This document shows positions 47,501 through 60,407 of a stretch of DNA of 64,000 nt, one piece after another. Source of the stretch: Paucibacter sp. Y2R2-4. GTDB lineage: Bacteria > Pseudomonadota > Gammaproteobacteria > Burkholderiales > Burkholderiaceae_C. The first letter of the stretch is position 1; the number at the start of each line of letters is the position of its first letter. Where the stretch lies: NCBI RefSeq assembly GCF_025717535.1, contig NZ_JAJIRO010000002.1:558001-622000 (forward strand), in the 5' to 3' direction. The translations under genes were made by a program, and so were the position numbers. A model generated the notes under the pieces. That model worked only from the letters and a program-made list of their open reading frames with translations, searched no databases and had not been told where the DNA came from.

Positions 47501-48202
47501 ACGGCTGCTGGAGTTCGGATAGGTGTAGTAAACGAAATGCGGATGGCCGGTGCCCACATACGGCGTGCTCAGCGTGTGGCTGCCGGAGGTCGCCACGATC
47601 TTGATACTCAAGTTGTTGCTGGACGAGCTGTAACTGGCATTGACCATGCCAATCATCCACTTCTGCTTGTTGCTGTCGTCATAAATGGTGACCAACTGAT
47701 CAACGGCATACCAACTGGATGAGCGGGAGCTCAAATTGATCTTCACGACCAACGTCGAGCCCACCGCCACATTCACCAGATTGGAGCCTTGCAATGGCCG
47801 CCGTGAATCGTAGTTATTGCTGTCCTTCACTTCCAACCAACTGTCAGCATCAAAAGACGCAGAGATGGCCTGATTGCCTTTGGAACTCCCATCCGCCTTG
47901 ACCGGAGGTGGATAAGGTTGCGAAGGATCAAAAGCCAGGCCATTGCACTGCACCGCATTTAATCCATAGCGCTGAGTGCCCATATCCGCTTCTTCCGGCA
48001 GATAGTTGCTGGCCATACTTCCAGAGTCATCCAGAATGAACAACAAATTAGGCTTGACCGGCGTGCCACCAGCGGTGATCAACGGCGTTTGCGAAATGTC
48101 GGTCAAGCCAGCATGCCCGGAGCTGAAACCGAAAGTCAGTACCGCAGTGCAGAGCCAAGACGCCGAAACGCTCAGTTGCTTAGAAAATGAAGAGACTCGC
48201 AT
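44579..48202 (-). CDS. pilY1: Type IV pilus tip adhesin / biogenesis factor PilY1
   Basis: A 1207-residue exported protein. The signal peptide ends SGHA. At residues ~52-62, [11 protein letters not shown] is a VWA-type MIDAS start, and a long N-terminal region rich in Ser/Tyr follows. The C-terminal ~600 residues are the PilC/PilY beta-propeller domain ([59 protein letters not shown]). PilY1 caps the pilus with the minor pilins, supports adhesion and surface sensing, and counteracts retraction. It is the last gene of the minor pilin operon, 31 bp after pilX. Confidence 0.93.
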   Translation of the reverse strand: [1207 protein letters not shown]

Positions 48203-48233
48203 GGGAACTCCCGCTGAGTGAAAAGCTTGCGGA

Positions 48234-48932
48234 TCAGAAATGAACCATGGTTTCGGTGAAGGTCACCGTGCCCTTGGCGCCAAGGCTGCGCGTGATGACG
48301 CGAAAGAACGGGGCGGGGGCCTGGTCCGAGGAGAGTTGCTGGCCGTAGCTTTCGCCGCCACCGCCACGGTCAGAGCCAGAAATCAAGTCAGGGATAGGAG
48401 GGCGGGCGCAGGAGCCATCATCCATAACGATAGGGCCTGCAGCGACACACATCCGAGTGATCACATAACGGACACTCTCCTCACCCACTTGCATGGCGGG
48501 CGAGGCCTGAACGCAGGTAGGCTCACCCACATCCCGCCCATTGACACGACAACCGTTGTCGTCCCAGTCCACTAGGGCCTGGACATTGGCCGAGTCAGCG
48601 GACCGGGCCGCAATGTCCAAAGTGTTCATAGAGGAGGCGTAATAGCCGTTGCCCGGGAGGTCGTTGTCCAAACCGCCGTTTTGGATATTGGCAGCCAACC
48701 AGGTCATGGCCTGTTCCGCCGCCCGCCCGCCCGCCGTCAAGCCTGACTGCTTGAAGGCCAAGTTGCCGAGTGCAAGCACATTGGTATCCACCGCGCGAAT
48801 CAAGGCCACCGCACCAAAGGTCAGGGCAACCAATGCCAGCAAGGCAAAGATCAAGGCCACGCCCGCCTGCCTGACATGAGTCAAAGCATGGCGCTTGTGC
48901 ATAGCGACGCTTCGTTTTGATTGCTTGTTCAT
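48234..48932 (-). CDS. pilX: Minor pilin-like assembly protein PilX
   Basis: A 232-residue membrane-anchored protein. After a ~22-residue basic leader the hydrophobic stretch GVALIFALLALVALTFGAVALIRAVDTN follows, typical of PilX N-termini (PilX_N). The usual Glu5 of pilins is absent, so handling by PilD may differ. Later parts carry several cysteines. It helps build the pilus tip with PilV, PilW and PilY1. ATG at 48932 has GAGGG eight bases upstream. Confidence 0.85.
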   Translation of the reverse strand: MNKQSKRSVAMHKRHALTHVRQAGVALIFALLALVALTFGAVALIRAVDTNVLALGNLAFKQSGLTAGGRAAEQAMTWLAANIQNGGLDNDLPGNGYYASSMNTLDIAARSADSANVQALVDWDDNGCRVNGRDVGEPTCVQASPAMQVGEESVRYVITRMCVAAGPIVMDDGSCARPPIPDLISGSDRGGGGESYGQQLSSDQAPAPFFRVITRSLGAKGTVTFTETMVHF

Positions 48933-48977
48933 CTACAGATCCCTCAACTCAAGCCTTGTTCCACCGAGAGTCGGGAT

Positions 48978-50219
48978 TCAAGGTGCGGCGACCGGGATGG
49001 CCGAATGCCAACGTTGATTCCGCAATGGCACCAAGGTGTCAAAGACCTGGTAGCGGTAATGCTTCCAGTCGGCAGCACCGTCGACCTTCAATTCCATACA
49101 CATGCTTTCGCCGCAAGCCACCGCGCCCGCAACTGCCGCCGCAGTACCGACATCCCACACCGGGTTTCGGAAGGTGACTTCTTCTTTCTCGTACTGGGCA
49201 CTGCGAGCCACTACCGCGATGCGCACTGCGACCAAGTTCTGCCAAATACCCTGATTGCCCACCAAGGGCGCGGGCGTAACGGCGTTATAGGTATCCACCG
49301 ATCCATCACCGTCAGTGTCCCAGCCATACAGAGCCTTCATCTGCATGATGCCGCCTTGCAATTGGCTCACCGTGCGAGTCATCAACGCCGTGTTGAGTTG
49401 GCTCATCGTCAAGCGCTGCTGGCCATCAACCGCAAATATCAAGTCATTGAAAGTCCCCATATTCACCAGCAAACTACCCGAGGCATTGATGGGCGCACAA
49501 CCTTGGCCCGCCACGCAAGGCGCTTGGGTCCCCAGAGTTGGGAAGCCGGCGCTATTCCAAGGCGCCACTGTGGCACGTTGAACGGTTCGCGCCGTCAGGC
49601 CGGTGGCCTGAAACATTTCGCAGTTCGAGCCGGTATTGACCACGGACACCATCAGATCGCCCGGAACCGTTCCCAAAGATGAATAGACCCAGTAAAAGGT
49701 GTCGCCTGCCGCGTAATTGGGCGCCACGGTGCGGGTCGCCACGGCAAAGCCCACTTGAGGTACACCTGCCGCCGGATTGGTGGAAATCTGTTTGGAACTG
49801 GACAGAACACGCAACTGGTCGCTAGCCCCCGCCGCACCCGGTGTGATGATCACTGGGGCCAAGACCTGCGGCAGCACCGGTGCGGCCGCACCAATGGCTG
49901 CGGGAGCCCCGTTAAAGCGGGCATCAAGCACGCAGCCAATGGCATTCGGCTCGCTCGAAAAGCCATAACCTGCCACGGCCACTTCACGCTGAATTGCATG
50001 CAGTGCCAAACTTCCGGTGATCAAGGCGTCGGCACCTTGAGTCGTGCCGCGACGCTGCCCTTCCGCTGCCGTCAGCACCGTGGAAATCACCAGGGTGCTC
50101 AGCAGGCCAATCACCAAACCCACCATCAGCTCGATCAAACTGAAACCTGTTTGTGTACGCAATTGCACGGCGCCACAAACGAGATGAGCCCGGGTGTTCA
50201 TGCGATCTAGTCGGTTCAT
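48978..50219 (-). CDS. pilW: Minor pilin PilW
   Basis: A 413-residue prepilin-like protein with the cleavage motif TG-FSLIELMVGLVIGLLS (leader of ~25 residues, Glu5 present), then a large C-terminal domain. It belongs to the PilW family (PilW minor pilin priming pilus assembly). RBS GAGGG lies eight bases from the ATG. It is 10 bp after pilV and 45 bp before pilX. Confidence 0.88.
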   Translation of the reverse strand: MNRLDRMNTRAHLVCGAVQLRTQTGFSLIELMVGLVIGLLSTLVISTVLTAAEGQRRGTTQGADALITGSLALHAIQREVAVAGYGFSSEPNAIGCVLDARFNGAPAAIGAAAPVLPQVLAPVIITPGAAGASDQLRVLSSSKQISTNPAAGVPQVGFAVATRTVAPNYAAGDTFYWVYSSLGTVPGDLMVSVVNTGSNCEMFQATGLTARTVQRATVAPWNSAGFPTLGTQAPCVAGQGCAPINASGSLLVNMGTFNDLIFAVDGQQRLTMSQLNTALMTRTVSQLQGGIMQMKALYGWDTDGDGSVDTYNAVTPAPLVGNQGIWQNLVAVRIAVVARSAQYEKEEVTFRNPVWDVGTAAAVAGAVACGESMCMELKVDGAADWKHYRYQVFDTLVPLRNQRWHSAIPVAAP

Positions 50220-50229
50220 GACTCAACCC

Positions 50230-50670
50230 TCAGCTGATGACGGCGCTGGCAACATAACGACTGCTGCCTTCGCCAGGCCGCGTCCAGGTGATCTCGATTT
50301 GGACCTGCTGATTAGCTGCATCCCAAATGACTCTTGAACCCGCAGCCGGCAGCATGCGCTTGAGCTTGCGATCCCAGTCAGCACAAGGGGCATGCCCGGC
50401 ACATTGAGCCGTGACGTAACGCGGCAGATTGGCCGGTGCATCCGCCCACATCGTACCGAGCAGCTCATTGCCCAGATTCATGGCTTCGGCACGGAACTTA
50501 GCGCCGGACTGAGCCTTGGTCATGGTGGCTTGCAGCCCCACCAAACCCAAGACGCCAAAAGCAAAAATCATGATGCCCACCATGGCCTCAATGATGGCAA
50601 TGCCTCGCTGGGAAGATCCGCGACGATTGGGCCGGTGGAATGCAGTTGTACGCATGAGTTTCACCATCAT
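50230..50670 (-). CDS. pilV: Minor pilin PilV
   Basis: A 146-residue minor pilin with the prepilin motif RG-IAIIEAMVGIMIFAFGVLGLVGLQ (Glu5 present). The C-terminal part shows NLGNELLGTMWADAPAN, typical of PilV family members. The start is uncertain: adjacent ATG codons at 50670 and 50667 and another at 50655 all leave a basic leader; 50670 keeps GAGGG about 13 bases upstream. A longer frame reading would overlap fimT and is not needed. Confidence 0.82.
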   Translation of the reverse strand: MMVKLMRTTAFHRPNRRGSSQRGIAIIEAMVGIMIFAFGVLGLVGLQATMTKAQSGAKFRAEAMNLGNELLGTMWADAPANLPRYVTAQCAGHAPCADWDRKLKRMLPAAGSRVIWDAANQQVQIEITWTRPGEGSSRYVASAVIS

Positions 50671-50698
50671 TTCTTGCTTGTTTCCCTCGCTGACACGA

Positions 50699-51328
50699 TC
50701 AGCAACGGCGCGGGTCATTCGCAGCCACATTGGGGTCGCACAGTCGTACAGAGCCCCCGGGGTTGATATCAATGCGCAAGTCGCGGGCATCGCCTTCGCT
50801 GTGTTTGATCACAATTCGAGCCGCAGAAACATTGGCCGTCGACAGTTGACCCAAGCTGGTGAATGTGACGCGGTTGGCTCCGACACCATTGGCATCAAGG
50901 GCTTCAACCAAGACTGCACGACCACCGTCGCTAGACGCCCACTTTTCGATCACAACGGCGCCATCGTCCTGCGATGCTGCGCTTGCACATTTGCCGCTTG
51001 GATCTTGGCCACTGACCACCCAGGAGCTGCCCTCACTGCTGATCTGGCAGCTGTTGGTCAAACCAATTTCGCTCGCGTCACTGACCAGCCAAAAGCTGAC
51101 CGATCCGTTGCGGCGCAAGGCCTCCAAACGCGCGCGCTCCAAGCCGCCCTTCAAAGACTCGCCCACATTGCGCACCGCCAGATTTCGCATCCAGTTCGAC
51201 ACCTCGGGCAAGACGGCAAAGACCACCATCCCCAGCATGGCCAAAGCGACCAAAAGCTCGATCAGGGTGAGGCCACCTTGCCTCGAGGAAAGCAGCGCAG
51301 GCCCGCTGCGAGCGCGCAGGGCGTCCAT
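50699..51328 (-). CDS. fimT: GspH/FimT family pseudopilin
   Basis: A 209-residue minor pseudopilin. The leader ends QGG-LTLIELLVALAMLGMVVFAVLPEV (Glu5 present) and the next segment NLAVRNVGESLKGGLERARLEALRRN is typical of the GspH/FimT family. ATG at 51328 overlaps the pilE stop by one base (TGATG), with GGGA about ten bases upstream; a GTG six bases earlier is possible. Confidence 0.87.
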   Translation of the reverse strand: MDALRARSGPALLSSRQGGLTLIELLVALAMLGMVVFAVLPEVSNWMRNLAVRNVGESLKGGLERARLEALRRNGSVSFWLVSDASEIGLTNSCQISSEGSSWVVSGQDPSGKCASAASQDDGAVVIEKWASSDGGRAVLVEALDANGVGANRVTFTSLGQLSTANVSAARIVIKHSEGDARDLRIDINPGGSVRLCDPNVAANDPRRC

Positions 51329-51825
51329 CAGCACTCATTCCCTTTGAGTACCCAGCAAGCCTTATTCACCGAAGCGTCCTTGTAGCGGGTCGTCGCCTTG
51401 GCATTGTTTTGGTTGAGGGTGTAGACATGGCCGATCGCCTTGCCGGAGGAGCCCGTGGCGGTCAGAACATACCCTTGGCCGGCATCACTCAAGGCACAAC
51501 TGAAAGTGAAGTAGGTCGTGCCTGCATCCACAAAATTGCTCCAAGCGGGCGCATTTGCACCATCGGCGCAAGCGCCCGTGCCGTAGCGGCGGTTGTCCTG
51601 GTAGTACTGCTCCATCTTGACGCGAAAGGAGGCCAAGCCTGCAATGCCCTCTGGCAACTGCCCTCGCCTCACATTGTCTTGATAGGCCGGCAAAGCAAAG
51701 CTCGCCAACAGCCCAACAATCGTCAAAGTGATCATGGCTTCGATCAGGGTGAAGCCTCGACTGCGCAGCGACTTCAGCTTTTTGGACGGAGAGAAACTCG
51801 GTGAGGATTGGGACAGCGTATTCAT
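51328..51825 (-). CDS. pilE: Type IV pilin-like protein PilE
   Basis: A 165-residue type IV prepilin. A 23-residue leader ends SRG, followed by FTLIEAMITLTIVGLLASFALPAYQDNVRRG with Glu5. The globular domain has Cys pairs (TGACADG, FSCALSD, ACWVLKGNEC). First gene of the minor pilin cluster, so it is more likely a minor subunit than the main pilin, though the latter cannot be excluded. ATG at 51825 has GGAG about 11 bases upstream. Confidence 0.87.
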   Translation of the reverse strand: MNTLSQSSPSFSPSKKLKSLRSRGFTLIEAMITLTIVGLLASFALPAYQDNVRRGQLPEGIAGLASFRVKMEQYYQDNRRYGTGACADGANAPAWSNFVDAGTTYFTFSCALSDAGQGYVLTATGSSGKAIGHVYTLNQNNAKATTRYKDASVNKACWVLKGNEC

Positions 51826-51917
51826 GGCGACGGCAACTCCGTGAGGCAAAGGCGACTGGGGAGACCCCGGGATTCGCAGCGATTGGTGACATTCTGAGCA
51901 GCCGCCGCGCCATTGGA

Positions 51918-51933
51918 TGTGAAGGACTTCACA
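51918..51933. promoter_or_regulatory. CRP/Vfr-type binding site upstream of minor pilin operon
   Basis: TGTGAAGGACTTCACA is a perfect palindrome apart from its two central bases and matches TGTGA-N6-TCACA. On the minus strand a -10-like CAGAAT (51896-51891) would give a start near 51884, placing the site centre at about -41.5, the class II activator position. Its centre lies 100 bp before the pilE ATG. Confidence 0.6.
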
Positions 51934-52044
51934 CTTTCCAGCCCCCCTCAGATGAGCGGGTGGGCACTTGCGACCAACGGACAGGCACTGGTAACGAACT
52001 GCTACAACAAGCATGGTGCAACAGGGCCGGAAAACCGAAGGCAT

Positions 52045-52068
52045 GAAAAAAGCCACCCGAGGGTGGCT
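52045..52068 (-). terminator. Intrinsic terminator of gltBD
   Basis: Read on the minus strand, AGCCACC-CTCG-GGTGGCT is a perfect 7-bp stem with a 4-base loop followed by a run of T. It lies 25 bp after the gltD stop. This is a canonical rho-independent terminator. Confidence 0.9.
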
Positions 52069-52092
52069 TCTGTAGGACTGGGCGGCTTGCCT

Positions 52093-53559
52093 TTAGCGCG
52101 GCAAATCGCTGTTGCCCATGAGGAACTCATCGACCGAACGTGCGGCCTGGCGCCCTTCGCGGATGGCCCAGACGACCAAGGATTGGCCACGGCGCATATC
52201 GCCCGCGGCGAAGACCTTGTCCACATTGGTTTTGTAGCCGCCAGTGAAATCGGTGCTGGCCTTGGCATTGCCGCGTGCGTCTTTGCTGACGCCGAAGGCA
52301 TCCAGCACGGTCGCAACCGGCGACACAAAGCCCATGGCCAGGAAGACCAAGTCGGCCTTGATGACCTGCTCGGAGCCGGGCACTTCCACCATCTTGCCGC
52401 CCTGCCACTCGACGCGCACCGTCTTCACGCCGGTCAGCTTGCCTTTCTCGCCCACGAATTCCTTGGTCGAAATAGCGAACTCGCGTTCACAACCTTCTTC
52501 ATGACTGCTGGAGGTGCGCAGCTTCAGCGGCCAATAAGGCCAGGTCAGCGGGCGATCTTCCACCTCGGGGGGCTGTGGCATCACCTCAAACTGGGTGACG
52601 CTCTTGGCGCCGTGACGGTTGCTGGTGCCGACGCAATCGCTGCCGGTGTCGCCACCGCCGATCACGACCACATGCTTGCCATCGGCGCGGAGCTGACCTT
52701 TGAGCTTGTCGCCCGCGTTGACCTTGTTCTGCTGCGGCAGGAATTCCATGGCGAAATGGATACCCGCCAGGTCGCGGCCGGGCACCGGCAGGTCGCGGGA
52801 GTTCTCGGCGCCACCAGTCAAGAGCACAGCATCGAACTGAGCCTTCAGTTCGTCCGGGCTGATCGATTCCTTGGCCCAGTTGGTGACCTTGGAGTCTTCC
52901 GGCAAATTGGCCACGATCACGCCGGTGCGGAAGACCACGCCTTCGGCTGCCATCTGCACCACACGGCGGTCGATGTGCGACTTCTCCATCTTGAAGTCGG
53001 GGATGCCATAACGCAGCAAACCACCGACCCGGTCGTTCTTCTCAAACACCGTCACGCTGTGGCCGGCACGAGCCAGTTGCTGCGCAGCCGCCAGGCCAGC
53101 CGGGCCGGAGCCAACGATGGCCACGGTCTTGCCCGTCTTGACTTTGGGGAGCTGCGGCTTGACCCAACCTTCGGCCCAAGCCCGGTCGATGATGGCGTGC
53201 TCGATGGACTTGATGCCCACCGCGTCGTCGTTCACATTCAGCGTGCATGCCGCCTCGCAAGGCGCGGGGCAGATGCGGCCGGTGAACTCCGGGAAGTTGT
53301 TGGTGCTGTGCAGGATGGTGATGGCATTGGCCCAGTCCCCGCGATACACCAGATCATTGAAGTCCGGAATGATGTTGTTGACCGGGCAGCCGTTATTGCA
53401 AAACGGCGTGCCGCAATCCATGCAGCGCGCGGCTTGCTGCTTGGACTGATCGGCGTTCAAGCCGATGACGAACTCCTTGTAGTTCTTGACCCGCGCGCCG
53501 ATGGGCTCATAGCCCTCGTCCAAGCGCGCATATTCCATGAAGCCGGTGACTTTTCCCAT
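52093..53559 (-). CDS. gltD: Glutamate synthase small subunit
   Basis: A 488-residue NADPH-dependent subunit that passes electrons to GltB. The N-terminal iron-sulfur region has [20 protein letters not shown]. The FAD-binding motif is [21 protein letters not shown] and the NADPH motif [34 protein letters not shown] is typical near the end. Located 16 bp after gltB. Confidence 0.96.
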   Translation of the reverse strand: MGKVTGFMEYARLDEGYEPIGARVKNYKEFVIGLNADQSKQQAARCMDCGTPFCNNGCPVNNIIPDFNDLVYRGDWANAITILHSTNNFPEFTGRICPAPCEAACTLNVNDDAVGIKSIEHAIIDRAWAEGWVKPQLPKVKTGKTVAIVGSGPAGLAAAQQLARAGHSVTVFEKNDRVGGLLRYGIPDFKMEKSHIDRRVVQMAAEGVVFRTGVIVANLPEDSKVTNWAKESISPDELKAQFDAVLLTGGAENSRDLPVPGRDLAGIHFAMEFLPQQNKVNAGDKLKGQLRADGKHVVVIGGGDTGSDCVGTSNRHGAKSVTQFEVMPQPPEVEDRPLTWPYWPLKLRTSSSHEEGCEREFAISTKEFVGEKGKLTGVKTVRVEWQGGKMVEVPGSEQVIKADLVFLAMGFVSPVATVLDAFGVSKDARGNAKASTDFTGGYKTNVDKVFAAGDMRRGQSLVVWAIREGRQAARSVDEFLMGNSDLPR

Positions 53560-53575
53560 AGCTGTTGCTCCTAAA

Positions 53576-58324
<4,749 letters not shown>

Positions 58325-58390
58325 GGCACTCTCCGACGTAATTCAGTTACGGCCTAGAGGTTACTTCGGCAGTCCTTTTCCATCAAGCCC

Positions 58391-58415
58391 AATTAAATAG
58401 GGTCAGAGTCAATTA
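58391..58415 (+). repeat. RAYT-associated repeat, copy L1
   Basis: Copy of a ~24-base element with core TAGGGTCAGAGTCAATT, 50 bp from the second copy in the same orientation, between gltB and the transposase gene. Confidence 0.75.
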
Positions 58416-58440
58416 AAAACTGAAACATCTTGATCGAAGC

Positions 58441-58465
58441 AATTAAATGGGGTCAGAGTCAATTT
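58441..58465 (+). repeat. RAYT-associated repeat, copy L2, overlapping the transposase 3' end
   Basis: Second copy with core TGGGGTCAGAGTCAATT. On the minus strand it encodes the last residues IDSDPI and the stop codon of the transposase, so element and gene are fused. Confidence 0.8.
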
Positions 58466-59174
58466 TACTGATCGACTCAGGTGCAATTGGCACCAACTTG
58501 GGGCGACCTCGCGGTCTGGGCAACAAAGGCAGAGCCGTCTTTTCAGCCAGAGATTTCAGGAAGAGCGGCGACCCCAAGGGCCGCCCCTTCATCGCCGCAT
58601 CATGAAACTGCGCCCTGTCGGCTTCAGCGACGCCCTGGTTCAGCAAGTCACGATAGTTGGCTTCGCGTTCGAACGGTGTATTGCCCATAGCCCAGAACAT
58701 GGCATGGTCATGCACCAAGGGGTCGCTGCGTCGCCCAAGGTGATGAGCGCAGCTGGACCAAAGGTAGTCCGACGCATCAGGACACAGGCCGGCCCTGACA
58801 GGGTTGAGCTCGATATAGCGCATGCAGGCCATCAGGTGACGCTCGCTATCGATCAGCCCCGCACGAAAACGCCCTTCCCAAAGCGTGCCGCTGCGACCAT
58901 GTTTGTGATTGAACCAAGCCACATAGCGCCGCCCAAGTGCTTGCATCATTTGGCTGATGCCTTGGTCAGAAACCGGGGTAGCCAGCAAATGCACATGGTT
59001 GTCCATCAGCACATAGGCATGGATGTCGACCTTGAAAGTGGCTGCGCATTCCCGCAGTTGCGCCAGATATTGCTGGCGGTCAACGTCACTCAGAACGATG
59101 GCCTGACGGTTATTGCCGCGCTGAATGACGTGGTGTGCTTGCCCGGCAAGCACGAGGCGAGGAAGTCTGGCCAT
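58443..59174 (-). CDS. REP-associated tyrosine transposase (RAYT)
   Basis: A 243-residue Y1/HUH-type transposase. The HUH metal motif is in YVLMDNHVHLLATP; the candidate catalytic Tyr lies in the helix ALGRRYVAWFNHKH, followed by GTLWEGRFRAGLID and CMRYIELNPVRAGL, all family landmarks. The C-terminal ~40 residues are basic (RPRGRPKLV) and end in the repeat-encoded IDSDPI. ATG at 59174 (MARLPRLVLAGQAHHVIQRG) is the family start; a TTG 27 bases earlier is possible. RAYTs act on the repeats that flank them and usually stay single copy. The gene looks intact. Confidence 0.92.
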   Translation of the reverse strand: MARLPRLVLAGQAHHVIQRGNNRQAIVLSDVDRQQYLAQLRECAATFKVDIHAYVLMDNHVHLLATPVSDQGISQMMQALGRRYVAWFNHKHGRSGTLWEGRFRAGLIDSERHLMACMRYIELNPVRAGLCPDASDYLWSSCAHHLGRRSDPLVHDHAMFWAMGNTPFEREANYRDLLNQGVAEADRAQFHDAAMKGRPLGSPLFLKSLAEKTALPLLPRPRGRPKLVPIAPESISKIDSDPI

Positions 59175-59181
59175 GACACTT

Positions 59182-59198
59182 CGCCCCAGATTGGGGCG
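59182..59198. other. Hairpin at the RAYT gene start
   Basis: CGCCCCA (59182-59188) pairs perfectly with TGGGGCG (59192-59198) around three bases, immediately upstream of the transposase ATG and next to the right repeat. It may be a transposase recognition hairpin or limit translation. Confidence 0.5.
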
Positions 59199-59201
59199 CA
59201 A

Positions 59202-59225
59202 AAATTGAACCTGACCCCATCTTAA
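59202..59225 (-). repeat. RAYT-associated repeat, inverted copy R
   Basis: On the minus strand it reads with core ATGGGGTCAGGTTCAATTT, differing from L2 by a few bases, and is inverted relative to the left copies. Confidence 0.75.
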
Positions 59226-59245
59226 AAGTGGAATGACTTGTTAAC

Positions 59246-60382
59246 CTAGAACAACGCGAGCCCGGTCAGTCTTTGGTGCTCGCGGATGGCGAAGCGGTCG
59301 GTCATGCCGGCGATGTAGTCGGCGCACGCCCGGTGCAAGCCTTCGTCGGAAGAAGCCTCGCGATATTCCGGCGGCAATTGGGTGCTGTCTTCTGCATAGA
59401 TACGAAACAGGTCGCGCAACACTTGCTCGGCCCTGAGCCGCGTCGCCTGGACTTGCGGGTGCCGGTAAAGGTGAGCAAATAAAAACCGTTTCAGCTCGGT
59501 GCTGGCGGCGCGCATGGCAGGGCTGAAAACTACCAGCACTGCTGAACCACGTACATCCTCAACACTCGAAACAGCCGAAGCCTGCAGGGCAGCTCGTGTG
59601 GCGTCGATGATGTCGTAGACCTGAGCAGAAAGCATGCGCCTGATCGTTTCCGCCAGCAAGCGCTTGCCTTGCAGGCCCGGATAGGCCACCAAGGCTTCTT
59701 TCAGATAGCCCTGCACCAACGGCACCGTCTCCAACTGCGCCAAGTCGAGCAAGCCAGAGCGAACGCCATCGTCAATGTCATGGGCGTTGTAAGCCACTTC
59801 GTCGGCCAGGTTGCAGAGCTGCGCTTCCAAGCTAGGTTGATGCCCAAGCAAAAAGCGTTCGCCCACGCCGCCTGGCTCGATCTGCTCCAAATGCAAGGCA
59901 TTGCGACGCGCGCAGTGCTTAAGAATACCTTCCCGAGTTTCGAAGCAAAGATTCAGGCCATCGAAAGCGGGGTAGCGTTGCTCCAACTTGTCGACCACTC
60001 GCAAGGACTGCAGGTTGTGTTCGAAGCCGCCGTGCGCCTTCATGCATTCGTCCAGCACGTCTTGCCCCGCATGCCCGAACGGTGTGTGGCCCAAGTCATG
60101 CGCTAATGCCACAGCCTCTATCAAGTCCTCATCCAAGCCCAGACTGCGGCCGATGGAGCGCCCCAACTGAGCCACCTCCAGGGAATGCGTCAAACGGGTT
60201 CGAAACAGATCGCCCTCATGATTCAGGAAGACCTGGGTTTTGTAGACCAAGCGCCGGAAGGCGGTGCTGTGGATGATGCGATCGCGATCGCGCTGAAACT
60301 CACTACGCGTTGGCGCTGAAGGCTCAAACACCCGGCGCCCGCGGCTTCTCTCGGGGTCACAGGCGTAGGGAGCAAGCATCAT
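59246..60382 (-). CDS. dgt: dGTP triphosphohydrolase family protein
   Basis: A 378-residue HD-domain dNTPase. RDRDRIIHSTAFRRLVYKTQVF is the N-terminal signature; the metal ligands are in FRTRLTHSLEV, ALAHDLGHTPFGHAG and LADEVAYNAHDIDDG. It hydrolyses dGTP (or other dNTPs) to the nucleoside and tripolyphosphate. The start at 60382 (MMLAPYACDPERSRG) matches the family in related bacteria; longer in-frame starts overlap aroB. It lies 25 bp after aroB. Confidence 0.9.
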   Translation of the reverse strand: MMLAPYACDPERSRGRRVFEPSAPTRSEFQRDRDRIIHSTAFRRLVYKTQVFLNHEGDLFRTRLTHSLEVAQLGRSIGRSLGLDEDLIEAVALAHDLGHTPFGHAGQDVLDECMKAHGGFEHNLQSLRVVDKLEQRYPAFDGLNLCFETREGILKHCARRNALHLEQIEPGGVGERFLLGHQPSLEAQLCNLADEVAYNAHDIDDGVRSGLLDLAQLETVPLVQGYLKEALVAYPGLQGKRLLAETIRRMLSAQVYDIIDATRAALQASAVSSVEDVRGSAVLVVFSPAMRAASTELKRFLFAHLYRHPQVQATRLRAEQVLRDLFRIYAEDSTQLPPEYREASSDEGLHRACADYIAGMTDRFAIREHQRLTGLALF

Positions 60383-60407
60383 CAGAGGGTAGTCCCGATT
60401 CAGCGCA

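Larger units (their letters stand above)
58391..59225. mobile_element. RAYT unit with flanking repeats
   Basis: Two direct repeats on the left (58391-58415 and 58441-58465) and one inverted copy on the right (59202-59225) frame the transposase gene. The boundary between gltB and dgt contains nothing else, so the unit appears to be a self-contained insertion. No target duplication was identified. Confidence 0.7.

Noticed and set aside
51913-53574. 553-residue open frame antisense to gltD
   Set aside because: Shadow frame; also spans the pilE upstream region and the gltBD terminator.
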